Positions 7,696 through 16,147 of a stretch of 64,000 nt of DNA are shown piece after piece. This stretch comes from an uncultured bacterium (GTDB taxonomy: Bacteria; Bacillota; Clostridia; Oscillospirales; Ruminococcaceae). The translations under genes and the position numbers were made by a program. The notes under the pieces are model-generated. The model saw nothing but the letters and a program-made list of their open reading frames with translations. It searched no databases and had not been told where the DNA came from. How positions within the stretch are numbered: the first letter of the stretch is position 1; each line of letters begins with the position of its first letter. The stretch lies in the NCBI GenBank assembly GCA_934875375.1, contig CAKXHL010000004.1, positions 1 to 64,000 of the forward strand, in the 5' to 3' direction.

Positions 7696-8469
7696 ATGCG
7701 GCGATTCATGGTAGTTGGACGAAAAAAATCAGTTTGGTTTTTATTGGGAGCGGTAGTTTATGTCTTCATTATTTTGCTGGGACTCGGTAATATGGTGGTA
7801 TCTTTGGTATCAATTACCGAAAAGGAACTCCCCATTTACTCTGTTCAGCGGGAAGAGGCGCTGGTTGCACTGACCTTTAACTGTGCCTGGGAAGAAAATG
7901 ATATACCGCAGCTATTGGATTTACTGGAGAGGGAAAACATCAAAGCAACATTTTTTCTGGTAGGGCAATGGATTGAACGATATCCTGATTCGGTTCGGCA
8001 GATTGTCGACGCAGGACATGAAATCGGTAACCATTCTTATTCCCATGTAGATTTTGTGGGAGCGGGAGAAGAAGTAATCCGACAGCAAATGGAAAAAACG
8101 GACGCACTGATTCGGGAGGTGACTGGATCGGATCCAGTACTGGCGCGCGTTCCCTCCGGCTCTTATGACAGCCGTGTGATACGCTTGCTGCGGCAGGAGG
8201 GATATGAAGTTATTCAATGGGATGTCGATTCCATAGACTGGAAGAAACCACCGGCGAAAGAAATAACCGAAAGGATTTTAACCAAAGTTCAGAATGGAAG
8301 TATTGTGCTGTTCCATTCCGGTGCAGCCACCACTTTGGAGGCTTTGCCAGACGTGATTGCCGGCCTGCGGGCAAAAGGATATTGTTTTACCACAGTGGGA
8401 GATCTGTTGCTGAAAGGAGAAACGGTAATGGATCATACCGGTCGCCAAATGCCTGCAAAGCAGGAATAA
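7696..8469 (+). CDS. Polysaccharide deacetylase (PdaB-like)
   Basis: The 257-residue protein has an N-terminal signal anchor (residues about 12-36) and an extracellular NodB domain. Motif 2, HEIGNHSYSH, carries the metal-binding HxxxH, and motif 3 is RVPSGSYD. Motif 1 reads LTFNCAWEEND, where the catalytic-base Asp of the family (TFD) is Asn. The domain order and size fit sporulation deacetylases of the PdaB type, which act on peptidoglycan or muramic lactam. Activity may be altered by the substitution. The ATG follows GGAGGG. It stands alone and has a strong terminator. Confidence 0.8.
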   Translation: MRRFMVVGRKKSVWFLLGAVVYVFIILLGLGNMVVSLVSITEKELPIYSVQREEALVALTFNCAWEENDIPQLLDLLERENIKATFFLVGQWIERYPDSVRQIVDAGHEIGNHSYSHVDFVGAGEEVIRQQMEKTDALIREVTGSDPVLARVPSGSYDSRVIRLLRQEGYEVIQWDVDSIDWKKPPAKEITERILTKVQNGSIVLFHSGAATTLEALPDVIAGLRAKGYCFTTVGDLLLKGETVMDHTGRQMPAKQE

Positions 8470-8501
8470 ATCAGATGAAGAAGGCGGTCTTTCAGCAAAA
8501 A

Positions 8502-8533
8502 GCCCCGAGCGGACTCCGCTCGGGGCCTTTTGC
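8502..8533 (+). terminator. Terminator after the deacetylase gene
   Basis: GCCCCGAGCGGA pairs with TCCGCTCGGGGC (8502-8526), followed by CTTTTG, with an A run upstream. Confidence 0.9.
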
Positions 8534-8611
8534 ACAGGATAGTTGACCTTTACGGCTCCAAAATGAACAATCGAATGACCGCTTGCATCTGCCGAAAAGA
8601 AACTGTTCCGT

Positions 8612-10306
8612 TTATTTTTTCAACTGGTGTGACAGGCACCAATTTTTAGAAATGTTTGCCACCTCTTTTACACAGTTTTCTTCAAAAGGTGTTTTCAATC
8701 CCGCAGTTTTGACTACGTCGACGAAAGTGCCGGTTCCGGCTTGATTGACTAAGGCGAGATACCGTTTCCAAGCGTCTTTGGGATCTTTTAAATACAGCGA
8801 CCAGAATTGCAGTGCAACGGTCTGGGCCAGACAGTAGTCAATATAATAAAAGGGGTTTAGATAAATGTGCATTTGTCGCTGCCATCCGGCTCCACGTCCA
8901 TAAAAAGGCAGATCGCCAAATGTCAAGTAAGGGCGGTATTTTTTCTCCAGTTCCATCCATGCTTCGTTGCGCTGTTGGGGAGAAAGTTCCGGATTACCAT
9001 AGACAATGTGCTGAAACTCGTCTACCATACAGCCGTAAGGCAGGAAAAATACGGCGCTTTCCGCGTGGAAAAGCTGGTATTTATCTGTTTGGTCTGCAAA
9101 AAACAGATGATGGTAGTCAGATGTTAAAAATTCCATGCTCATGGAATGAACTTCGCAGGCTTCCAGTGTGTTATCAGCATACTCAGGAAGAAGTTCTCGC
9201 TTTGCAGCCTGATAGGCGGCGAAAGCGTGGCCGGCTTCATGGGTCAGTACGTCTACATCTCCGGCAGTTCCGTTGAAGTTAGAGAAAATAAACGGGCTTT
9301 TCTGGCTGGGAATATACGTACAGTATCCGCCGGGCGCTTTGCCTTCTTTGGCCAGCACGTCGAAAAGTTCGGAATGAAACATAAAGTCAATAAATTCGGC
9401 TGTTTCCGGAGAAAGAGCGCGATACATCTGCTGACCGGCAGCTAAAATTTCATCAGCGTTGCCAAAGGGAACGGGGTTACCGTCCGGAAAAAGAAAAGTA
9501 TCGTCAAAATACTGCATAGAATCAGCTCCGATACGTCTTTGCTGCACCTTTTTCAGCTGAGTCACCGCCGGGACTATTTCTTCTACGATTTTTTTACGAT
9601 ACTCTTCGACTTCAGATATACCGTAGCCGTTTCGCTTCATACGAATATAGCCTAACGGAATAAAATTGTCGTATCCCATGAGACGGGCCTGCTTTGTTCG
9701 GTTTTTTACCAGTTTATCATAGATCTCATCGAATTTTTCCTGGTTTTCGTCAAAGAAACGACCTTCTGCTTCAAAAGCGGCTTTGCGCACCGCACGGTCC
9801 GGGTCCTGTTTATAAGGGGTCAGCTGAGCAACGGTCAGGATTTTTCCTGCAAAGGGGATTTGCGCAGAGGCATATAACTGCTGATATTCGGTTTGCAGTC
9901 CGTTTTCTTCCTGCATCAGAGGAATGATGGAAGGGTCAGCTGATTTGACGTCGATTTCCATTTTGGTAAACAGCAGCTTTCCAAGATCTTTCTCCAACGC
10001 CGGGCGGTGGGGACTAGAAAGCATTGTACGGTAAATATCCAGCTGTTTGTCAGTGAACAGCGGGAGATTTTCATCCCAAAAAGCGTTTTCCTTTTCATAA
10101 AAAAGATCGCGGGTATTCACCGTGTGGCGGACATAGCAGATGGCAGAGAGGCTTCCGATCCGCTCCGCGATTTCCTCAAACGATAAAAAAGCCTTTTTTG
10201 CATCTTCAGCTGTTGGAGCGCCGGCAATGGAGCGGGACAGTGTATCCAGCTGTGCCATGGCTGTCTGAAGATCTGGGCGCTCGTAGGGAAATTCGGCAAA
10301 TTTCAT
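8612..10306 (-). CDS. pepF: M3-family oligoendopeptidase (PepF)
   Basis: This 564-residue zinc peptidase of family M3 has the metal and catalytic site THEAGHAFAAY (HExxH) near residue 350, with the downstream glutamate in the SMEFLTSDYHH segment. It hydrolyses oligopeptides in the cytoplasm and there is no signal peptide. The start at 10306 (MKFAEFPYERPD) has GAGGG 7 nt upstream; an in-frame TTG at 10324 lacks spacing. It is transcribed alone, convergent with the deacetylase gene. Confidence 0.9.
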   Translation of the reverse strand: MKFAEFPYERPDLQTAMAQLDTLSRSIAGAPTAEDAKKAFLSFEEIAERIGSLSAICYVRHTVNTRDLFYEKENAFWDENLPLFTDKQLDIYRTMLSSPHRPALEKDLGKLLFTKMEIDVKSADPSIIPLMQEENGLQTEYQQLYASAQIPFAGKILTVAQLTPYKQDPDRAVRKAAFEAEGRFFDENQEKFDEIYDKLVKNRTKQARLMGYDNFIPLGYIRMKRNGYGISEVEEYRKKIVEEIVPAVTQLKKVQQRRIGADSMQYFDDTFLFPDGNPVPFGNADEILAAGQQMYRALSPETAEFIDFMFHSELFDVLAKEGKAPGGYCTYIPSQKSPFIFSNFNGTAGDVDVLTHEAGHAFAAYQAAKRELLPEYADNTLEACEVHSMSMEFLTSDYHHLFFADQTDKYQLFHAESAVFFLPYGCMVDEFQHIVYGNPELSPQQRNEAWMELEKKYRPYLTFGDLPFYGRGAGWQRQMHIYLNPFYYIDYCLAQTVALQFWSLYLKDPKDAWKRYLALVNQAGTGTFVDVVKTAGLKTPFEENCVKEVANISKNWCLSHQLKK

Positions 10307-10574
10307 ATGATCCCTCTTTTCCAAAATTTGATAATCTTAGTATAGCATGTCCCAAAAGCAGAAAAAAGAGGATTGTTGTTTTTTTATGTTTTTTTTTCAG
10401 ATGTATTGGATATTTCGGGCTGTTACACAAAATTTTATCCTTTCCACATACATCCAGGGAAATTTGCTTGCATTTTACATTGTTTTAGCGCATTATGAAA
10501 GAATAGCACCCCCTGCCTGATTCATTTTTCCCAAAAGGCAGCCAAAGCCTGCAAAAAGTGAAAGGAGAGTGCAG

Positions 10575-11900
10575 ATGTTTTCCGGAAAACAGCTAATTAA
10601 ATTGATATTGCCTTTGGTTGTAGAACAGTTTTTGGCCATGACCATTGGAATTGCAGATACATTAATGGTAGCAACCTGTGGGGAAGCGGCAGTATCCGGT
10701 ATTTCTTTGGTTGATTCCATCAATATCCTGTTGATTAATATTTTTTCGGCTTTGGCTACCGGCGGTGCCATTGTCTGCTCCCAATATATTGGCAAAGAAC
10801 AGACGGAAAACGCACGGAAAGCTGCCAAGCAATTGGTTCTGATCACGGCAATTTTATCTGTGGCAATTATGATTGCCTGTTTGCTGTCCCAAAGGGGACT
10901 ACTCCGTGTGCTGTTTGGCTCAATCGAAGATGCCGTTATGAACAATGCGGTGACCTATTTGTTTTTATCAGCTCTTTCTTATCCGTTTATTGCCGTTTAT
11001 AATGCGGGTGCCGCGCTGTTTCGCAGCATGGGGAATTCTAAAATTTCCATGTATGCATCGTTAATGATGAATATTGTCAATGTAGGCGGAAATGCTTTGT
11101 TAATTTTTCAGTTTAATATGGGAGTGGCCGGTGCCGGTTTGGCTTCGCTGATCTCCAGAATTTTGGCGGCAGTATTCGTGTTGTACCTGTTGCGCAGCAA
11201 GAAAAATCTGATTCGTATTGAGAATTGGCTGTACTGGAAGCCTGATTTTGGTATGATCAAAAATATTCTCCGTATCGGAATTCCCACCGGATTGGAAAAC
11301 GGTATGTTTCAAATTGGAAAAATTCTGGTAGCCAGCCTGATCGCTTCCTTCGGTACTGTAAGTATTACTGCCAATGCGGTAGCCAACAGCGGCAGTTCCC
11401 TGGTTTTTGTCCCGGCTCAGGCTATTGGATTGGGAATGATTACAGTAGTGGGACAGTGTGTTGGTGCAGGGAATTTTAAACAGGCACAGCACTATATGCT
11501 GAGTCTTACAGGTGTTGCTTATCTGTTTATGACTTCCTTAAATATTTTGATGTATTTCTGTATCAATCCTATGCTGGCGTTGTATCAGCTTTCAGCCGAA
11601 ACCGCTACCATTACCCGGGAAATTATGGTTTGGCATTGTATTGCAGCCGCAATTCTGTGGCCAGCAGCGTTTACACTTCCCAATGGGCTCAGAGCGGCGG
11701 GCGATGTTAAATTTACCATGATCGTTTCGGTGTTTTCCATGTGGACTTTCCGAATCGGATTTAGTTTTTTGATTGGAAAGTACATGGGGGTTGGTGTGTT
11801 AGGCGTATGGATTGCAATGTTTATTGACTGGATTTTCCGTATTATCCTATTTGTCTGGCGTGTTGCCAGCGGGAAGTGGAAAAATCGGCAGTTGGTGTAA
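10575..11900 (+). CDS. MATE-family multidrug efflux transporter
   Basis: The 441-residue membrane protein has twelve predicted hydrophobic segments in two related halves, typical of MATE exporters (DinF/NorM type). The N-terminal helix carries VEQFLAMTIGIADTLMV, and the second half starts with the GIPTGLENGMFQIGK motif. It exports cationic or hydrophobic compounds in exchange for sodium or protons; the substrate is unknown. The ATG at 10575 follows AAAGGAGAG; a GTG two codons upstream overlaps the ribosome binding site. Confidence 0.88.
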   Translation: MFSGKQLIKLILPLVVEQFLAMTIGIADTLMVATCGEAAVSGISLVDSINILLINIFSALATGGAIVCSQYIGKEQTENARKAAKQLVLITAILSVAIMIACLLSQRGLLRVLFGSIEDAVMNNAVTYLFLSALSYPFIAVYNAGAALFRSMGNSKISMYASLMMNIVNVGGNALLIFQFNMGVAGAGLASLISRILAAVFVLYLLRSKKNLIRIENWLYWKPDFGMIKNILRIGIPTGLENGMFQIGKILVASLIASFGTVSITANAVANSGSSLVFVPAQAIGLGMITVVGQCVGAGNFKQAQHYMLSLTGVAYLFMTSLNILMYFCINPMLALYQLSAETATITREIMVWHCIAAAILWPAAFTLPNGLRAAGDVKFTMIVSVFSMWTFRIGFSFLIGKYMGVGVLGVWIAMFIDWIFRIILFVWRVASGKWKNRQLV

Positions 11901-12000
11901 AAGAACTTTGGCCGTGTCGGCTTACCTTATATCCTGTTTCTAGGTATGCCTGAATTTTTCCTTTCTGGCCGAAACAAGGCAGAAAACAATGAATAAAACT

Positions 12001-12040
12001 GTATGATAAAAGCCTGCTGTTTAGCAGGCTTTTATCATAC
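12001..12040. terminator. Long palindromic bidirectional terminator
   Basis: Two 18-nt arms (12001-12018 and 12023-12040) pair perfectly around a 4-nt loop. The core AAAAGCCTGCT/AGCAGGCTTTT has A and T runs, so it can serve the MATE gene and the convergent membrane gene. Confidence 0.85.
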
Positions 12041-12055
12041 ACGAAACATGAGGAG

Positions 12056-12448
12056 TTATAATTTTTTGCGGTAATAGAGTTTACAGCTTCCGATAATCAG
12101 GGCGATGCAATAAGTTGCCGTTAGTAAGGTATAGAATACCGTTCGATCAAAATAAGATGCCACAAGAGTAGCAAGCGCTATGGCTGCCAAGATTATTAGG
12201 ATGCTGGAACAGGCGCATCGGTTTTGAATATACTGATTTCGTTCATTCGTTTCTGCAATATATAGTTTTCGTATTTTTTCTTCGCTTCTCAAGGCATGTG
12301 CATATTGGATAACGAAAAATAACACAACGGCTGCAATACCAGTTACCATTCCCAGGGTAAAACCGGAAGAAAGTGTTTCTCCCACACTAAAATGCAGAAC
12401 GATTGTCAGCAGGGGAACCAAACAGCAGTAAACAGAGCCGATGATCAT
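12056..12448 (-). CDS. Small four-helix membrane protein, partner of XRE regulator
   Basis: The 130-residue protein has four hydrophobic segments in two pairs, separated by a charged loop (ALRSEEKIRKLYIAETNERN). It is the usual membrane partner found next to short XRE regulators in Firmicutes; its function is unknown. The annotated ATG at 12448 has no ribosome binding site. Upstream, ATG 12480 reads MENFKK and then a stop just after seven A residues. One extra A would give MENFKKKLKTRMIIG, a more natural N-terminus, so a homopolymer frameshift is suspected. Confidence 0.6.
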   Translation of the reverse strand: MIIGSVYCCLVPLLTIVLHFSVGETLSSGFTLGMVTGIAAVVLFFVIQYAHALRSEEKIRKLYIAETNERNQYIQNRCACSSILIILAAIALATLVASYFDRTVFYTLLTATYCIALIIGSCKLYYRKKL

Positions 12449-12466
12449 ACGAGTTTTTAGCTTTTT

Positions 12467-12685
12467 TTAAAGTTTTCCATTACTATCCTCCATTTCTGAA
12501 AAATCAAAAACTTCCTCAATCGTCATTCCGAAATATTTTGCAATTTTGTAAGCTAGGATCAGAGAGGCAGTATATTTTTCCGCCTCCAAGGAAGTGATTG
12601 TCTGCCGGGTGACCCCAACGGCATTGGCCAACTCTTCTTGTGAGATCCGACGCTGTTTTCGAAGCTGCGCAATCTTCGATTTCAA
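12467..12685 (-). CDS. XRE-family transcriptional regulator
   Basis: The 72-residue protein is a single Cro/C1-type helix-turn-helix domain: ISQEELANAVGVTRQTITSLE is preceded by KIAQLRKQRR, and FGMTIEEVF closes the five-helix fold. The start is TTG at 12685 with AGGAGG about 9 nt upstream. The C-terminus overlaps the possible true start of the membrane partner. Three 23-bp-spaced repeats overlap its promoter, which suggests autoregulation. Confidence 0.85.
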   Translation of the reverse strand: MKSKIAQLRKQRRISQEELANAVGVTRQTITSLEAEKYTASLILAYKIAKYFGMTIEEVFDFSEMEDSNGKL

Positions 12686-12709
12686 AAAAAAACGCCTCCT
12701 TTTTGAAAT

Positions 12710-12766
12710 GCTAACTTTGCAAATTCAGTATAGTACACTTTGCATATAATGTCAAGTATACTTTGC
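12710..12766 (-). promoter_or_regulatory. Promoter and triple operator of the XRE operon
   Basis: On the minus strand TTGACA (12755-12750), 17-nt spacer and TATACT (12732-12727) form a near-consensus promoter. Three direct copies of GCAAAGTNTAC-type sequence lie at 12756-12766, 12733-12743 and 12710-12720, spaced exactly 23 bp. They flank and overlap the promoter elements. Binding by the XRE protein is inferred. Confidence 0.75.
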
Positions 12767-12868
12767 GGTTTTTGATTTGGATGAAAAAATATACTTTTTC
12801 TCCAAAAGCCTGTACGAAATGAAATGATTTTGTTATACTAAAATAAATTGATCAAGGAGGCTAAAGCA

Positions 12869-14314
12869 ATGAATTTGACACAGGCGCAAAAAGAAAAATT
12901 AAACGCGGAACTGGATCGGTGGGTGGAAAGTCACCGCGAGGAATACATCAAGGACGTATCCGATCTTTGCCGGATTCGCAGCGTATCAGAGGAACCGGTA
13001 GGCGATAAACCCTTTGGCGAGGGTTGTTATGAAATGCTGATGGCATCCTTCAAATTGGCGGAGTCCTATGGTTTCCGCACCAAAAACTATGATAATTACT
13101 GCGGCAGCGCTATTTACGGAGACAATCCCAATGGGGATTCGATTGGGATTATTGCACATATGGATATTGTACCGGAGGGCAACGGTTGGACCCATGATCC
13201 CTTTGAGCCGACCTTATCGGAGGATGGAAAATATCTGTTTGGCCGCGGCACTGCTGACGACAAAGCGCCGGCGCTGGTCGGCCTTTATGCCATGCGTTTT
13301 TTAAAAGAGCATGGGATTAAACTGAAAAATGATATTATGCTGGTATTCGGATTAAACGAGGAAAAAGGAAGCGCCGATATGCCGGAATTTTTGAAAAGGG
13401 AAAAAGCGCCGAAATGGTCTTTGGTACCGGATTCCAAATTTCCGGTGGGACATGCGGAAATCGGTTTTATCCGGGCGAAGTTTGCCATTCCGGACTTGGG
13501 AGATGAACTGGTAGAGATCCACGGCGGTGAAGCGACCAACTCTGTTCCGGATAGAGCATATGCGGTAGTTTCTGGCTGCACGGTAGAAGAAGTCCGCGGA
13601 AAATTGGGCAATATGGAGCGGATCACCGTAGAGGAAGATGCCAGAGGCGTTCGCTTTTTGGCTACCGGTAACTCCCAGCATGCATCCCGTCCTGCGGGTG
13701 CAGTGAACGCGAATAATGTATTGGCACAGGCTCTCTTGAAAGCGCAGGTTCTGCATGGCAAAACCCTGGCGGCAATTGAGTTGTTTGAAAAATTGACCAG
13801 CCATTACTATGGAGAAGACCTGGGGATTACCTGCGAAGATGAGATGTCCGGCAAATTAACCTGCGTCTTTACCTGGGTGCGTAACGAAGGTGGAAAGCTG
13901 ATTTTAAAACCGGATATCCGTTATCCCGTTACAGCGGATCAAAAATTCCTGATGGATACGCTGCCTCAAACTGCTGAGAAGTTGGGCCTGGAGATTCTGG
14001 ATTTAAGCAACAATCCGGCATTCAGTTTCCCGTTGGATCATCCGGTGGTAGAGAAGTTGATCGAAGTACCGCGCGAAGTGCTGGGAATGCCCGACATTCC
14101 GCCGATTGTTTTGGCCGGCGGCACCTATGCCAGAAGTTTACCCAATGCGGTCTCTTTTGGCGTAACGGTTCCGGATCGTGTGCGTTTGTTTGGCTTTGAA
14201 AAGGGCGGTGCTCATCAGGCCGACGAGTATGGCGATATCCTCAACCTGATGCGGAGCATTAAGGTTTATGTCCGTGCCTTAATCGAGATTGATGATATTG
14301 TGGCGGCGCTATAA
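12869..14314 (+). CDS. pepV: Dipeptidase PepV (M20 family)
   Basis: The 481-residue dinuclear zinc dipeptidase of the PepV type shows HMDIVPEGNGWTHDPFEP (first metal His and Asp), GRGTADDKAPA (bridging Asp), GLNEEKGSADMP (catalytic Glu) and a C-terminal GGTYARSLPNAVSFG plus HQADEY for the remaining ligands. It cleaves dipeptides in the cytoplasm. The ATG at 12869 follows AAGGAGG; the TTG at 12848 would lie upstream of that site. Its terminator was used as the integration site of the prophage. Confidence 0.9.
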   Translation: MNLTQAQKEKLNAELDRWVESHREEYIKDVSDLCRIRSVSEEPVGDKPFGEGCYEMLMASFKLAESYGFRTKNYDNYCGSAIYGDNPNGDSIGIIAHMDIVPEGNGWTHDPFEPTLSEDGKYLFGRGTADDKAPALVGLYAMRFLKEHGIKLKNDIMLVFGLNEEKGSADMPEFLKREKAPKWSLVPDSKFPVGHAEIGFIRAKFAIPDLGDELVEIHGGEATNSVPDRAYAVVSGCTVEEVRGKLGNMERITVEEDARGVRFLATGNSQHASRPAGAVNANNVLAQALLKAQVLHGKTLAAIELFEKLTSHYYGEDLGITCEDEMSGKLTCVFTWVRNEGGKLILKPDIRYPVTADQKFLMDTLPQTAEKLGLEILDLSNNPAFSFPLDHPVVEKLIEVPREVLGMPDIPPIVLAGGTYARSLPNAVSFGVTVPDRVRLFGFEKGGAHQADEYGDILNLMRSIKVYVRALIEIDDIVAAL

Positions 14315-14327
14315 ACAGCTGTTAAAA

Positions 14328-14363
14328 AAATGCCCTGTATTTCATGGGAATACAGGGCATTTT
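14328..14363 (+). terminator. pepV terminator, overlapping attL
   Basis: AAATGCCCTGTATT pairs with AATACAGGGCATTT around a 7-nt loop and is followed by TG. The descending arm is the 16-bp repeat that also ends the prophage, so integration leaves this terminator intact. Confidence 0.85.
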
Positions 14364-14365
14364 GT
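14350..14365 (+). repeat. attL core direct repeat
   Basis: ATACAGGGCATTTTGT occurs here and at 57555-57570 in the same orientation. The two copies bracket the GC-rich, phage-coding region exactly, which marks them as the attachment cores. Confidence 0.85.
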
Positions 14366-14368
14366 GGC

Positions 14369-14401
14369 AAATGTCAATAGGAAAGTGTAACAAAACGAAA
14401 A
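14369..14401 (+). repeat. Left imperfect terminal inverted repeat
   Basis: Reading inward the blocks are AAATG, TCAATA, GTAACAAA and GAAAA. The same blocks in the same order, with 3-4 nt spacing shifts, stand inverted at 57520-57551. AAATGTCAATAGG also recurs at 16462-16474. Confidence 0.45.
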
Positions 14402-14408
14402 AATATTT

Positions 14409-15458
14409 TTAGACGGTCTGCAAATAGCCCTCAAACAGCTGCCCGGCAGAGGCCCAACCCAGCAGTTGGCGGGGGTATCTGTTCAGCCAGCTTTCCACCG
14501 CCTCCACGTCTTTTTGGGTGACCTTATCAAAGTTTGTCCCCTTGGGGAACTTCCGCCGGATCATCTGGTTTTGTTTTTCGTTGCTTCCTCGCTCACTACT
14601 GCAGTATGGGTGACAGTAATATGTCCGGGTGCGCTTGCTCTCACAGCGTTTATATACGGACCGTTCGATCCCGATATAGTCCGCAAACTCGCTTCCGTTG
14701 TCCATGGTAATAGATTGGAATACCTGCGGGAAGCGGGCGCCCCATTTCCGTTCCATGGTGTCCAGCGCACGGACGACGCTGGCCGCGGATTTATCGCGGA
14801 TCAGGCGGATCACCTCCATGCGGGTGACGCGCTCGGTCAGCACCAGGAGGCACTTATGCCCGCCCCTGCAGGAAACCACCAGATCCATTTCCCAGTGGCC
14901 GAACTCCTGGCGCCCGTCGATCTCCGGCGGGCGCTTTTCTATGCTCTCACCCTTTGGCTGCTGTTTCGCCCGCTGGACGTGCTTGGTTTTCTTCTTCCGC
15001 CGGGAACCCTTGAACGGCAGCGCCTTATTGGTCAGGCGGAGAAAAACTCCCTTGTCAATATAGGCATAAAGGGTTTGGCGGCAGATCCGCGTTTCAAAGC
15101 TGCCGTACTTTTCCGGGTGGTTCTCAATCTCATGCAGGGCTGCCTCCGGGCTGTAATTGTCGTCAGCAATCAGCGCCTCCAGGGTTTCGGCGTACCGGCG
15201 ATCACTTCCAATTTTCAGGGGGCCGCCCTTGGCCGCCATGTTGGCCCGGTAGCGGGCTTGTGACCGCTCCGGTATGTACTCGGTCACTTCGATATAATCC
15301 GCGTTCATGTAGGTGTATGTCCCGCGTTTGATCTCGCGGCAGACGGTGGCGGCGCTGACGTGCAGGGCCGCGCCGATCTCGCGCATGGTGGCGCCCTCTT
15401 TTCTCATTCTGGCGATCTTGTTCCGGTCAAACTCCGTCAGGTGCTTATATCCTTTCAT
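14409..15458 (-). CDS. IS30-family DDE transposase
   Basis: The 349-residue protein starts with an IS30-type HTH (LTEFDRNKIARMRKEGATMR, VSAATVCREIKRGT). The catalytic core has Asp in HWEMDLVV, Asp in TMDNGSEF and Glu within SSERGSNEKQNQMIRRKFP, the DDE triad of IS30 enzymes. The ATG at 15458 follows GAGGG. It is the only recombinase seen in the prophage and occupies the position next to attL where an integrase normally lies. No obvious IS30 end repeats flank the gene, so it may be a resident phage gene rather than a passenger insertion sequence. Confidence 0.9.
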   Translation of the reverse strand: MKGYKHLTEFDRNKIARMRKEGATMREIGAALHVSAATVCREIKRGTYTYMNADYIEVTEYIPERSQARYRANMAAKGGPLKIGSDRRYAETLEALIADDNYSPEAALHEIENHPEKYGSFETRICRQTLYAYIDKGVFLRLTNKALPFKGSRRKKKTKHVQRAKQQPKGESIEKRPPEIDGRQEFGHWEMDLVVSCRGGHKCLLVLTERVTRMEVIRLIRDKSAASVVRALDTMERKWGARFPQVFQSITMDNGSEFADYIGIERSVYKRCESKRTRTYYCHPYCSSERGSNEKQNQMIRRKFPKGTNFDKVTQKDVEAVESWLNRYPRQLLGWASAGQLFEGYLQTV

Positions 15459-15477
15459 GCCCGTGCCCTCACTTTCA

Positions 15478-15521
15478 AAAAAATATGGACGGCGCGGTGC
15501 ATACAGCACTCCACGCCGTCC
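15478..15521 (-). terminator. Terminator of the XRE gene
   Basis: On the minus strand GGACGGCG and CGCCGTCC (15514-15521 with 15487-15494) pair, with an inner GTGC/GCAC helix. ATATTTTTTT follows. Confidence 0.7.
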
Positions 15522-15538
15522 TATTCTTTGCCCAGCAG

Positions 15539-15763
15539 TCAGTCCACGGAAACCTCCAGAACGTCCGCGATCACCACCACCTCAAAGTCAGCCACAAACC
15601 TGCCGCCGTTTTCGATCCTGCTTATCACGTCCCGCTCCACAATGACACCAGCCAGTTGCAGACGCCGGCAGAGATCAGACTGTGACAGCCGCGCCCGCAG
15701 GCGGGCCTCCCGGATCCGGTCACCGCATATATTTCTTTTCCCGTGGAAATCATACGCTTTCAT
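15539..15763 (-). CDS. XRE-family regulator
   Basis: The 74-residue HTH protein has RIREARLRARLSQSDLCRRL followed by VERDVISRIENG, the recognition helix region, and an ADFEVVVIADVLEVSV tail that completes the Cro/C1 fold. GGAGGG precedes the ATG. It is the best candidate for a phage repressor, although it lacks a dimerisation or peptidase domain. The inverted repeat at 15809-15842 lies 45 nt upstream. Confidence 0.75.
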   Translation of the reverse strand: MKAYDFHGKRNICGDRIREARLRARLSQSDLCRRLQLAGVIVERDVISRIENGGRFVADFEVVVIADVLEVSVD

Positions 15764-15808
15764 GGGCAGCCCTCCAGGCGCGTGGTAATGTTCAGCAGTT
15801 TTCTTGAT

Positions 15809-15842
15809 ATTAACACATAGGTTTCCACGAACCCGTGTTAAT
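15809..15842. promoter_or_regulatory. Inverted-repeat operator upstream of the XRE gene
   Basis: ATTAACAC (15809-15816) and GTGTTAAT (15835-15842) are perfect 8-bp arms with an 18-nt spacer, in the upstream region of the XRE gene. Use as its operator is inferred. Confidence 0.45.
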
Positions 15843-15890
15843 AATCAGCACCGAAAAATATTGAACACTCTGGAGGGCAAACGCCGAAAC

Positions 15891-15917
15891 GCCCCCGGCG
15901 CTGTGTGCGTCGGGGGC
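15891..15917 (-). terminator. Hairpin after the RHH gene
   Basis: GCCCCCG pairs with CGGGGGC at the 3' side of the RHH gene. The T-run on the minus strand is weak, so it is only a probable terminator. Confidence 0.4.
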
Positions 15918-15926
15918 TTATGCTTT

Positions 15927-16124
15927 TTATTCTCCCAGGATCTCCGCCGCCAGGCTGTCCATAGCCTTTTCCATGAACTCGTTAAGGCTGAACCCAGCAG
16001 CTTCCGCCGCTTTCTGGTATCTCTCTTTTTTCCCTTTCTTCACAAACGGGTAAAGACGCTCATAATTCGCGGCGTTATACTTGTTCTTTGCCTTGGTCGC
16101 CGCCGTCCCTGTTTTCTTTTCCAT
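15927..16124 (-). CDS. Ribbon-helix-helix (Arc-like) repressor
   Basis: The 65-residue basic protein has the pattern NAANYERLYPFVKKGKKERY followed by AAEAAGFSLNEFMEKAM, in which the FSLNEFMEKAMD helix is typical of Arc/MetJ-type DNA-binding proteins. GGAGG precedes the ATG. It is divergent from a plus-strand operon of three small genes. Three copies of an 11-15 bp repeat lie in the shared intergenic region, so it probably represses both. Confidence 0.65.
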   Translation of the reverse strand: MEKKTGTAATKAKNKYNAANYERLYPFVKKGKKERYQKAAEAAGFSLNEFMEKAMDSLAAEILGE

Positions 16125-16147
16125 GGGATCGCCTCCTTTTTCTGTAT

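Noticed and set aside
14466..15263. Plus-strand open frame opposite the IS30 transposase
   Set aside because: It is a shadow of the transposase gene with no start signal.
14409..15458. Ordinary recent IS30 insertion into the prophage
   Set aside because: No matching inverted ends or short target duplication could be found around the gene, so it cannot be claimed as a simple insertion sequence.
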